Assembly: GCF_036320965.1 (NCBI RefSeq)
Contig: NC_092239.1
Location: forward strand, 2,542,820 to 2,606,819
DNA: 64,000 nucleotides
Reading direction: 5' to 3'
Source: Panulirus ornatus
Taxonomy: Eukaryota > Arthropoda > Malacostraca > Decapoda > Palinuridae
A model generated the notes under the pieces. The model was not told the DNA's origin and made no database searches. It was given only the letters and a program-made list of their open reading frames with translations. This document shows, in pieces, positions 27,203 to 38,811 of the stretch; position 1 is the stretch's first letter, and each line of letters opens with the position of its first letter. Made by a program: the position numbers and the translations under genes.

Positions 27203-28181
27203 TAACAGTTGTCCTGCTTCATATCATGTTATGTCCTCTGCTTGTTCTCTCCTTATATCATTCGAAGAACTGTTCACTGTCTGCGCCATCATCTTGGTTT
27301 TGAAAGCTTGAAGGATGTGATCAGGTCACCCCTCACTCTCTCATTTCCAAGATAGGGTAATTGAAGGTCATTTCCCTTCCCCTGTAACTTAATTCTGGTA
27401 CCATCATCGTTGCACTCAGTAACAATGCACTATAAAAAAAATTATCAGAAGTATTATACCCACTTACACACGTGGAGTTTTGTACCCACGTATACACGTG
27501 GAGTTTTGTACCCACGTATACACGTGGAGTTTTGTACCCACGTATACACGTGGAGTTTTGTACCCACGTATACACGTGGAGTTTTGTACCCACGTATACA
27601 CGTGGAGTGTTGTACCCACGTATACACGTGGAGTGTTGTACCCACGTATACACGTGGAGTGTTGTACCCACGTATACACGTGGAGTTTTGTACCCACTTA
27701 CATATGTGGTTGTGGCAGCACTTTGAGCAGGTGCTTCCCCACAAGTGTTGTGAGGTGGGTCGTACATCGTGTGTCCAGGCCGGTGGTGGTCGTCCCCCGA
27801 GACTCACAGTGGCCCAGAATAGGTTGGCTGGTGAACATCTCATGTGTGAGGCAATCAGGTTCCGGGTATTACTTCTCATCTCCGCACTGATACATCTTCT
27901 TATCCTTACTGGCATTTCAGACTGATTATATTTGTGGGAATTGATCCGCGGGTCCTGGGTGTTTGGCTATGGCTTCATTCACATTGCCTTGTTAGGATCA
28001 GCTCTAACTGGCCGTCAACATGTTTAATTGGGTCTTGCCTCGTTTCCAAGGCTTTGTCTTCATTAGTTCGCAGCTGATGGGAAACACACAGACACCTCGG
28101 TCTTATAAACAAGCAGTCTGCAGTTCATGAAGGTCCTCACCCAAGCCAAGCGTTGCATATGCGTTATAATCACGTGGAAGC

Positions 28182-28220
<39 letters not shown>

Positions 28221-30564
28221 GTCGTACCTGAAGGGTAATTATCGTACCCCAAGACAACCATCATACTCCAGGAGTTGTTGTTGTTGTACCCAAGTTATTG
28301 CGTTCGTCCATCCCACGTCGTTTTCGCTTGCCAGGAATTATTACCATAGTGCAAGTGTTGTTACTGGTAAGACAGTGGTTGTCATTGTACTCCAAGGATA
28401 CTTATTGTATTCCAAGGACTATTATGGTACCTTAAGGAGTGTCATCGTACTTCAAGGGTTGTTATCGTACTTCATAGTTTATTATCACATTCGAGGGGTT
28501 GCTATTACCGTCCTTGGTCGTCGATGGTGCTCCAGCCACTGTCATTGAATTCATAATTCTAGTCTTTCTCAAAGTATTGTCATGGTGCACAGTAAGGTAG
28601 GGGGTTCCTCAAGGCAGCGCACTGTCTCCAGCGTTATTTATACCTCAGCAGACTTAGCCTTACCAATGGCGAACGTGTGCGAAGGTATATTTATATCGTG
28701 GGACACGCGACACATATAGTCGCGTCCGGCTCCACTCTCCCTGAACACACCAGTCTGACAAGGAGGGAGTGAGGCGTCCGGACTGAATGGTTATGATGAA
28801 AGAGATTGGAAAATGAAAATATGCGCGAAGGAATTCACGCGGTCATGGCGTCAGCAGGAGTTTGAAGCCTTGCGACAGCTTGGCAGAGGGAACGTGGAGT
28901 CTACCTTTCCCTAGGTCGACCCTTGAGTACGACGTTACGACCCGTATTTATGATGGCCTGGCCCTTTGACACGACCCTTGAGGGCCAGGTCAAAGGCCAG
29001 ACCATCATACCCAGAGTTCGTTCGTACCTTTCTGCTTAAGGGTCGTACCTCCGTGCTCAAGGGTCGTACCTTCGTGCTCAAGGGTCGTACCTTCGTGCTC
29101 AAGGGTCATACCTTCGTGCTCAAGGGTCGTACCTTCGTGCTCAAGGGTCGTACCTTCGTGCTCAAGGGTCATACCTTCGTGCTCAAGGGTCGTACCTTCG
29201 TGCTCAAGAAATTCCATCTTCCCTCGTCCCCACTACCTGTTTCCTGAGCCTCATTCCCCCCTCCTCCCGTGCGTCGGCATGTTCGTCCCAGGAACAATGG
29301 GAGACAGAGATGCAGATCTATGGTCTGTTTACCAGAGGCACATACATGGTGGTGATGTCGTCAGCTCACCTGCTTATCCTCGCATGCAAATTAGACGTCA
29401 TCCACTTTTGAATTCCTAGGATGGATTGATGTGTTTATTTTTTTTTTTTTTTTTTTTTTTTTTTATACTTTGTCGCTGTCTCCCGCGTTTGCGAGGTAGC
29501 GCAAGGAAACAGACGAAAGAAATGGCCCAACCCCCATACACACGTACATACACACGTCCACACACGCAAATATACATACCTACACAGCTTTCCATGGTTT
29601 ACCCCAGACGCTTCACATGCCTTGATTCAATCCACTGACAGCACGTCAACCCCTGTATACCACATCGCTCCAATTCACTCTATTTCTTGCCCTCCTTTCA
29701 CCCTCCTGCATGTTCAGGCCCCGATCACACAAAATCTTTTTCACTCCATCTTTCCACCTCCAATTTGGCCTCCCTCTTCTCCTCGTTCCCTCCACCTCCG
29801 ACACATATATCCTCTTGGTCAATCTTTCCTCACTCATTCTCTCCATGTGCCCAAACCATTTCAAAACACCCTCTTCTGCTCTCTCAACCACGCTCTTTTT
29901 ATTTCCACACATCTCTCTTACCCTTACGTTACTTACTCGATCAAACCACCTCACACCACACATTGTCCTCAAACATCTCATTTCCAGCACATCCATCCTC
30001 CTGCGCACAACTCTATCCATAGCCCACGCCTCGCAACCATACAACATTGTTGGAACCACTATTCCTTCAAACATACCCATTTTTGCTTTCCGAGATAATG
30101 TTCTCGACTTCCACACATTTTTCAAGGCTCCCAAAATTTTCGCCCCCTCCCCCACCCTATGATCCACTTCCGCTTCCATGGTTCCATCCGCTGACAGATC
30201 CACTCCCAGATATCTAAAACACTTCACTTCCTCCAGTTTTTCTCCATTCAAACTCACCTCCCAATTGACTTGACCCTCAACCCTACTGTACCTAATAACC
30301 TTGCTCTTATTCACATTTACTCTTAACTTTCTTCTTCCACACACTTTACCAAACTCAGTCACCAGCTTCTGCAGTTTCTCACATGAATCAGCCACCAGCG
30401 CTGTATCATCAGCGAACAACAACTGACTCACTTCCCAAGCTCTCTCATCCCCAACAGACTTCATACTTGCCCCTCTTTCCAGGACTCTTGCATTTACCTC
30501 CCTAACAACCCCATCCATAAACAAATTAAACAACCATGGAGACATCACACAACCCTGCCGCAAA

Positions 30565-30621
<57 letters not shown>

Positions 30622-30780
30622 CCATGCTAGCGTGAGCGTTTGTACGTGTATGTGTGTTGGTGTATGTCTGTACCTCTGTGTGTGTGTTTTGTAATTACTT
30701 ATTTTTTAGAGTACGGAGACTGAGGTCTATGCTTGTAGATCCCCATCTTGCCAGACTCTCATGTTACTACTCTTTGTGTG

Positions 30781-30867
<87 letters not shown>

Positions 30868-31880
30868 CATTCTTGCTGTCCTGTTTCTTATTCCTGTATG
30901 TTCCCATTTATCGACTGAGGGGAGGATGAAGAGGTAGGTTGGGTGTGGGATGACGTTGACTGGGACATCAAATCACATAAACATAAGATATACAACAGTT
31001 AATCAAGTCGATCAAAGGCGGAAGTTCGTATTGTGTGCGTGTGAAAGTTTTGTGAGCATCGGCAAGACTTCTCGCTAAGGAGCTGGAACACCCTGAGAGC
31101 TTGTAAACAAGTCTGGCGTCTAATTCTTCGGACTTTCACCAAACCTTTCTGCCAGTCTTTATTGACATACACATACCGCTGGTGGAGGCCGGTCTAGGAC
31201 GTCCCCAACCCCACTCCACTCCGCTAGACCTGATAGGTGCCTCGTCGAAGCCTTGCCGGGTCCTCTAAACCAGACGGGGAAACTCAGGAAGCCCGGTACA
31301 GTCTGGACCTGGTTGGTGGTGTGCGCTAACGTACCGGGACGCTGGAGATTCACCCCAGGTGTCACGTCCTCGACTGGACCTCCACACGAGCTGCTCTCGT
31401 CACAGAACTTCACTTGAGTAGACGCGGGACACTTTGATCGAGCCTTCGCCCGGGAGCTGACCAGTGGCGTCCACCTCCTGCAGTATGGTTCTCAAGGCAA
31501 CACACTGAGGTGAAGAACCTTCACACTGCTCCTCTTCTTCCTACGCGACCAAACCATAGAAGCTTTTCCAGGCGATCGAAAGCTACTCACGTCTGCAGAC
31601 GTGGAACTTATCTGCCATTATGCTTGGTGAACGTAAATCTTAGACTCGCTTTGTATTGTCCATATTCCCATCCATCGTGTCACTACACATGGTCCCCCCT
31701 GCACTGTGGAAATCATGTCCGATGACGCCAGCTTCCTCACCAGACGGTGAGCGAAGTCCCTGGTATTGATGATTAGACGAATTATACCACAACTGCTGCT
31801 ACGTGTTATGGGGGCAAAGTAATTTTGTGAACAGAGATTGGTGTTCCGACCTGCTACATTGTAGGTGTTGTGAACACGGC

Positions 31881-31925
<45 letters not shown>

Positions 31926-32182
31926 CCAGGAGGATTCAGCTCCTGCATCGACAACTTTTATGGTGAGTCTGCCGCTCATAACCTGACAGTGTTGTGGTTG
32001 AGGTTATGGTGGTGAACGCTGACAACCGCGGTAGTGAGAATGAATTTCGCAATATGATGACGCCGTTACTCGCGATGTATATATAGCGCATTAGATGTGA
32101 AGCCAGCGACATAATGAAACATTTGTGTGGCGCAGTACCCTTTCTAGTTCCAGATGATACAAAGCAGGTTCCACACTCCAGT

Positions 32183-32253
<71 letters not shown>

Positions 32254-33889
32254 CTCCCTCAGCCAGAGGACGGATGCCACACAGTACCAAGGGACATGAA
32301 GGACCTGTGATGAACACAGGACTGTGAGTTATAAGAACTCAAGGATGTGAGTTATGAGAACGCAAGGATGTGAGTTATGAGAACGCAAGGATGTGAGTAG
32401 TGAGAACGCAAGGATGTGAGTAGTGAGAACGCAAGGATGAGGCCACAACGAAGATAGAAATAAGAAGGTAACGCTCAATAGGAGGAATGAGGGCAGACAA
32501 ATGAGAACAAAATGCAGTGGAGATCAGTGATTCGATGAAGAACAAAGAAGAACACTCCACTGAAGAAAAAGTCAGCTGCAAATAATAAATGAGGCAGTCA
32601 GAACGAAATTGCGATGAAGAACAAAGCTGCATCGAACAGTGAAACTAAGATCAGAATTGCACTGAACAAAACATATTTCTGAAGAACAAAACTACAATGA
32701 AAAACAAGAGGGAATCAGCAATGAAAAAAGAGAACGAAATATGAACAACAAAGCTGAACTGAAGAATCATTAGCCACAGCGACGAACAACGTCTACCCAC
32801 CAAAGAACATAGCAGCAGCAGTGAAGAACAAAGATATTCTGAAGAACAAAGTTTAAGACCTTGGAATGAAGTGCTGGACCACGTCGTCAGCAGCAGCAGC
32901 AGCAGTGGTGGGCATTATGTGGCAGTGGTGGGCATCATGTGGCAGTGGTGGGCATCATGTGGCAGTGGTGGGCATCATGTGGCAGTGGTGGGCATCATGT
33001 GGCAGTGGTGGGCATCATGTGGCAGTGGTGGGCATCATGTGGCAGTGGTGGGCATCATGTGGCAGTGGTGGGCATCATGTGGCAGTGGTGGGCATCATGT
33101 GGCAGTGGTGGGCATCATGTGGCAGTGGTGGGCATCATGTGGCAGTGGTGGGCATCATGTGGCAGTGGTGGGCATTATGTGGCAGTGGTGGGCATCATGT
33201 GGCAGTGGTGGGCATTATGTGGCAGTGGTGGGCATCACTGGACATGATGGCTGAGGAGGGGATGCGTCACCCTCCAGTGGAAGATTCCATCACCACCACT
33301 GGTACTACTCGCTCCCACTTGGGAAAGTCACTGACTGACGGGCTGACCCCGTCCGCCCGGGTCACGACCCCACCCCCCTGCGGTCTGTACATACAAGTGT
33401 CTTGGTATGAGGACCATTTTCAGGCCACGTTCACCGTACAGTACTGAGGTCTGTGTGTATGTATGTACTGGACTCCGTGTCACCGTGGTGACCTCGAGGA
33501 CTACTTACTGAGAGACAATATAGTCTCGGTGTCTCCCAGGGTCTCTTCCGAGAGGCTCTTGCAGCTCAAGGCTCCTTCTGCTGCACTACCTCCAGTAGCA
33601 TGGAAATGTTTTCTCTCGAATTGAGATGTTTGGTAGCATCCATATATTCATCTGTGGACGTACTGTGTATATGTATACATATACCCAGGTACATACAGTA
33701 TATACCCAGGTACACGGTAGGCAATAACACAGGAATGAATCAGAGGGTTAGCGTGTTGGGTTTGATGAGACAGTAATGTGTTGAGTGAGTGAGTAAGCTG
33801 ACGCTGCGTTCCACTTAACATGGCCAGCCGTCAGCTGGTAATGGTGTTTACATTGCTCCTGCTGCTGCTGCTACTGTCGCTGTTACTCC

Positions 33890-33920
<31 letters not shown>

Positions 33921-34064
33921 ACTTTTCTTTCTGTTACTTCAACTGTTACATTCGTTATTCCTGTTACTTACTGTTGTAGCTTCTTGCTATTGATATGACG
34001 CTATTGTCGTGTTTTTCCTTATTGGTTTCGCGATGGCTGAAGAGCCTTTTTGATCATATATATA

Positions 34065-34143
<79 letters not shown>

Positions 34144-35005
34144 ACTATCCCCTCCTTCCCACTTTCGCCCCTTTTAGTCGCCTTCAATAAGACGCAGGAG
34201 ATACGTGGGCAGTGTTCTTCCTCCCCCTGACCTCAGGGATATACAGACAGACATGCAGTTGATGGGGACGTGACCAACCTGTTGGACAGCTGGTGCAGGA
34301 CGGGGACGCCGTTGTAGCTACAGTCTCCCAGGTGGGCGTGGTCCAGGCCGCCCACAGCTGGCTCAGAGTCACCCCAGCTCCGCATTTCGTACGTAAAGTT
34401 GAAACCACGGCGTCCTGGATGGGCGGGGGAAAACCAGCTGTGTTAGAGGCAAGCAGGAGCAGGTGAGAGGCATGCAGGAGCAGGTGAGAGGCATGCAGGG
34501 GCAGGTGAGAGGCATGCAGGGACAGGTGAGAGGGCTGGGAGAGTGTGGTACACTGGTGTTGGCTCATCTCCTCTCACCTTATATGTATACCACGTCTTAA
34601 ACTTATGTATGTACACACATATATGCAAACCATCTTTTGCCAGGTGCCTTTTTATGGACCAGCTCCAAAGAAGAGGATGAATACCTAGGCTAACTGTGAG
34701 CTGGCGATGTTCTCTCACGGGACTCTAATTATAGATATCTGATATGTAAGCTTACCAGTGTTGGGGTGGTGTGTGAGGAAAGCTTGACTGTAGGGTTCCA
34801 TGGGTAAGGTAGATATGTTGAGGTAGACCGGGTGATCTACGTCTCGGAAGCGAGCCAGTTGTTGAAGGCTGACACAGAGGCGGTCCTCTTCCCCGGCAAG
34901 TGCTGGCCAGGAATCATAGTACATGGTGCTGCACAACACCACCTGCAACACCAGTAACATCTCACTCACCAACACCGAAAATAACACACAAGAAAAGTCT
35001 GTACG

Positions 35006-35055
<50 letters not shown>

Positions 35056-38000
35056 AAGGTATAATAATGGAGGACTGGTTGTAAGGAATAATTTTTTGTT
35101 GTTCATAATGCAACATTATTTATGACATTGTATGTGGTAGCTGTATCACGTAGCACCCACAGTAATAGTGGCACCACACGCAGCACATATAAATGAAAAT
35201 TCATTACCTACATTATCTTTAAGAGGTCTGGCTCTTAAGGGGTAATTCCAGCACTATAATGTTCTGTTACATTGTACTATAATTTGATGATAAATGAATA
35301 TATATATTTATTGAAGTGGTTATTGATGAAATGATTATATAACTGAACACAAGGATTTATTATACAGATATATTTGTTGTTATGATTAAGTGAAAATGCA
35401 GTTAGTAACTTAGTTTATATTCTTGAGATGGATTTAGACATGTACAAACGAGCCCTGATTGTTTGATATTTCTGTACTGTAACTCAGTCAACAGACTGAT
35501 AGATAAATGATGATAAACCTTCATATCTCAGGGAATTTCTGTGTTACAGTGCTATACCTTGCTCTGCCATATCTTGCTATACCTTGCTATGCCATATCTT
35601 GCTATACCTTGCTATGCCATATCTTGCTATACCTTGCTATTCCATATCGAATTACTTTATTAATATTTTAATTCCTTTTTTTCGCACATGATCGATTGAT
35701 CTGTGCCGATGCCCCCAGCAAATTTATTCTGCACCCCATGTTCATACTGTAGCGCAAAAGGATTACAGGGGACGGAAAGGGTCTTACTCAGACCCCAGTG
35801 GGTTGAAATGTGAAGCACACAACACAACACAAACATACATGAATAACATTCCACTAAGGTAAAGCCTGTTGTGTGGCACGTCAGGTTCATGGTCTCACAG
35901 GAGAGGCATGCTGTACGGTACGGCGCTCTGACGTTAACCTCCCACCCACGTACGTACTGAAAGCCTCGTACATGCTAACGTGGACATCACCGAGGATGCA
36001 GGAGGGAGGGAGGGAGCAGACGACACCGTGGATGAAGCTTACCACAGCATCAGTACTTCCTTCCCTCCCTCCCTCCTGACACAGTCTTCACTGTAAGTAA
36101 TCTTTCAGGTATTCCCATACAACACTTACAAGGAAGACACCACCATAGTCATGTGTGTCTAGGCGCTTGAGGAAATTTGCCACTGTTTATTATATTTTGT
36201 TCCCAGACTCGGTTGTATTTCCAGTAATTCACCATACAGGTAGAAACCCTTCATCATTTAGGTTAGCTTGAGTGGTATATCGATAGGTGATTAGGTTAGG
36301 TTGGGTAGGTTGAATTTAGTTTATGCTAGAGGTGTTATGCTGGGTTGAATTAGTTGTAAAAGGATGTAAGAGTATCATCCAAAAATCACCTCCTTCCATG
36401 ATTTTACTATTATTATTATGTATAATTTTTCTTCTTTTCAAGGAAAACCTCTAAAAGATTTGCTCTCCCAAGGCCTGTGTATGATGATGAAATTGTTCCC
36501 TCTGACACCTCCCACTTCCTTCAGGGACCTCCCCGCTGTTTCTTTTTTTTCTTCTATCTTTCTTTCAGGATTGGGACATTGGGAGCTTTGATAAGGTTGC
36601 CGACGTAGGGGCCTGGCTCCAGCCTAGCCAAGTACGGCACTGTCTTCCCATTGGACACAGTTCTACACGCGTTTCTCTCCTTACGTAACTGTAATTTAAC
36701 ATCATCTTATCTAGCTCACACATTTTCATTATTTGAAAAGCTAACTGTACATATGTGTGACTGACTTATGCTAAATCATGTGGAATGAAAGTCAGATTTA
36801 TGTAACTAATGTATGTCTATTTTATGTAACGAGGTTTATATAACAGAGGAACTTGTATGTTTCCAGCGTCGTCGCACTGGTTAAGTCCGTAAATGTAAGG
36901 TCCTCGGATTCAGGGTCGTCAGCAACCGGGGTAGCTGAAGGTTATGCTGAAGGAGGCGCTGCTGGGGGCGGTAGGCATCTTGGCGTAGGTAGATGGTCAC
37001 GTCACAGTGGTAGGGACCCAGCCGGAGCGTCTGCTGGGACCGGCAGGATGATATTTTGAAATTATCACTCGAGCTCTGCCGGGTCTGGACCTTGGCAGCC
37101 ACGAGATGATCCCGGTCGTGAAGCAGGTGGGCGTCCGTGAGTGTCTCACGGACCTCACTCTGTAAGGCGCCCTTTATGCGCGCTGGACGTCGAGCGTTTT
37201 TTTTTTTTTTTTCATGAATCTGAAGTGTTTTTTGTGCTCTGGAAATCTGTGCCGTATTTTCCATGGGTGTTGAAGATTGAAGAAAGGTGTAACCAGTGAA
37301 CGTCAGCACATCACAGCCTAGTTTGTTGGCAGGACCACTACGTCGTTATGTTTGGGCCACATTCACATGTTTACGTACTTCCTGTGTGGTGTGTATAACC
37401 ATGGGGTATGGCTCTTGTAAACATCGTAAAATTAACGAACATAAACATTCTGTTACTATATGCCATCCACCACAACCCCTGTAGGCAAGCCCACACTCAC
37501 ACCAGGTTATAAGGTAACATGACACCAGACCAAACAGTTTTCGAGAGCTTCAGTCGACGGCCTGACCCGTATTACGACGTTTGGCCTCAGTATGCAGGGA
37601 GAGATTATGGTAACCACTTAATTTGGAGGCGCGACGAAGATAACTGATTGGCATCATTGAAAATCATGTTAGTAGATTCGTTACAGTCAGCAGGGCTCCT
37701 GTTCCGTATATTAGGTTCACTTGAAGTTGTGTTCTTTCAGTATTGTTATGATTGACAACAGAAACATAATAGCACCCTAAGAGCCTTAACCGTCTTCAAA
37801 GTGGTTGCTGGGGGTGAGGTAGAGTTCAGATAACTGTAACAGTTTGATATGATTTTCGTCTGTGTTTATGAAGTATGTTCGCCTCGCCCCTTAACGTAAT
37901 TTCTACCGAGGTTCGTCTGGTTTGCTGAGGTTGGGATGTGCGAGTTCCCTTATCAGTGAGGATTTTAGGACCTCGAGCAGTACAGCGTTGCCGCTTGATG

Positions 38001-38766
38001 ATGCCTTCATGAAGATCAGAATGTGAATAAAATATTTAGTTGATGTGTTTCCTGTCTGCTGGATTTCCTTGCTGTGTGGCGAGGACTGGAGCTAGGAACT
38101 TGGACGACTAGGGCGACCAGACCAGCTATTTAGGTAGATAGATACATACATACATAGAGAGATAGATAGAATGATTGATTGATAGATGTATATACTTAAC
38201 GACACTTAGAGTAAAGCTAGATAGAGAGATACTTTATTAACCTTTTGGAATAGACTGTGCAGTTGAGTGCTCAGAAAATCGTGAATATATCATCCTCAGC
38301 TCCCTCCTGGCAACCCCACATAATCAACATTACATTATTAGATGTATCGCCACCGTAACTATGTCTCGTTAACAGCTGTTACATATTCACATGGGTCTCA
38401 CTCGCTCCAGTATAGATTGAGTTGAATCAAAAAGCCAACTGTCTCATTAGGTCACCTGGCATCTTCACCATTGTAATGTTGTTCTCCTCTCCATATAGGG
38501 CTGATGAACAGCTGGGTTGACTGTGGACCGACTGCCGTAACCAGGATTCGAACCAATCTGCTCGACCCTGGGCTAACCGGTACTCCACGGGAGTCCATGA
38601 GTAAGAGGCTTAATTGATGTTCGTTTGATGCGAGTAGAGTTCTACAATCATTAGGTACCATCTTTTGAACTTCCTCTTCCACAAGTTTTTAAACTTGTAT
38701 ATGCTGTTCGCATTCACAATTTCATTACTCAGGTTATTATTTTCGTCAGTTACTGATAAGATACAA

Positions 38767-38811
<45 letters not shown>

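Larger units (their letters stand above)
19137..34278 (-). other. intron 3 of the minus-strand receptor, 15.1 kb
   Basis: Largest intron of the gene, bounded by CTTACAG before exon 4 and the GTTGGT donor of exon 3. Most of it is tandem repeats, microsatellites and one LINE copy, listed separately. Non-repeat parts (for example 22.4-23.1, 26.1-27.0, 31.0-31.9 kb) contain no gene I can support. A GC-rich open minus-strand frame at 31159-31413 was not linked to any splice pattern. Confidence 0.75.

Noticed and set aside
27410..27925. CRISPR-like direct repeats
   Set aside because: Units are contiguous 26-bp tandem repeats without unique spacers, in a eukaryotic intron.
29622..30162. Plus-strand ORFs opposite LINE copy 1 (and equivalents near 57.3-57.7 and 63.6-64.0 kb)
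   Set aside because: Antisense frames of the RT ORF, repeated at every copy.
31159..31413. GC-rich minus-strand ORF with several cysteines
   Set aside because: No homology, no splice context and no counterpart in the paralog intron.
32866..33447. Trp/Cys/Gly/His-rich ORFs of up to 193 aa
   Set aside because: Translation of the 20-bp minisatellite; three frames are open at once.
33240..33447. Exon-like tail of that ORF (CGLYIQVSWYEDHF)
   Set aside because: Looks mildly coding, but I found no acceptor/donor pair or relation to the receptor exons.
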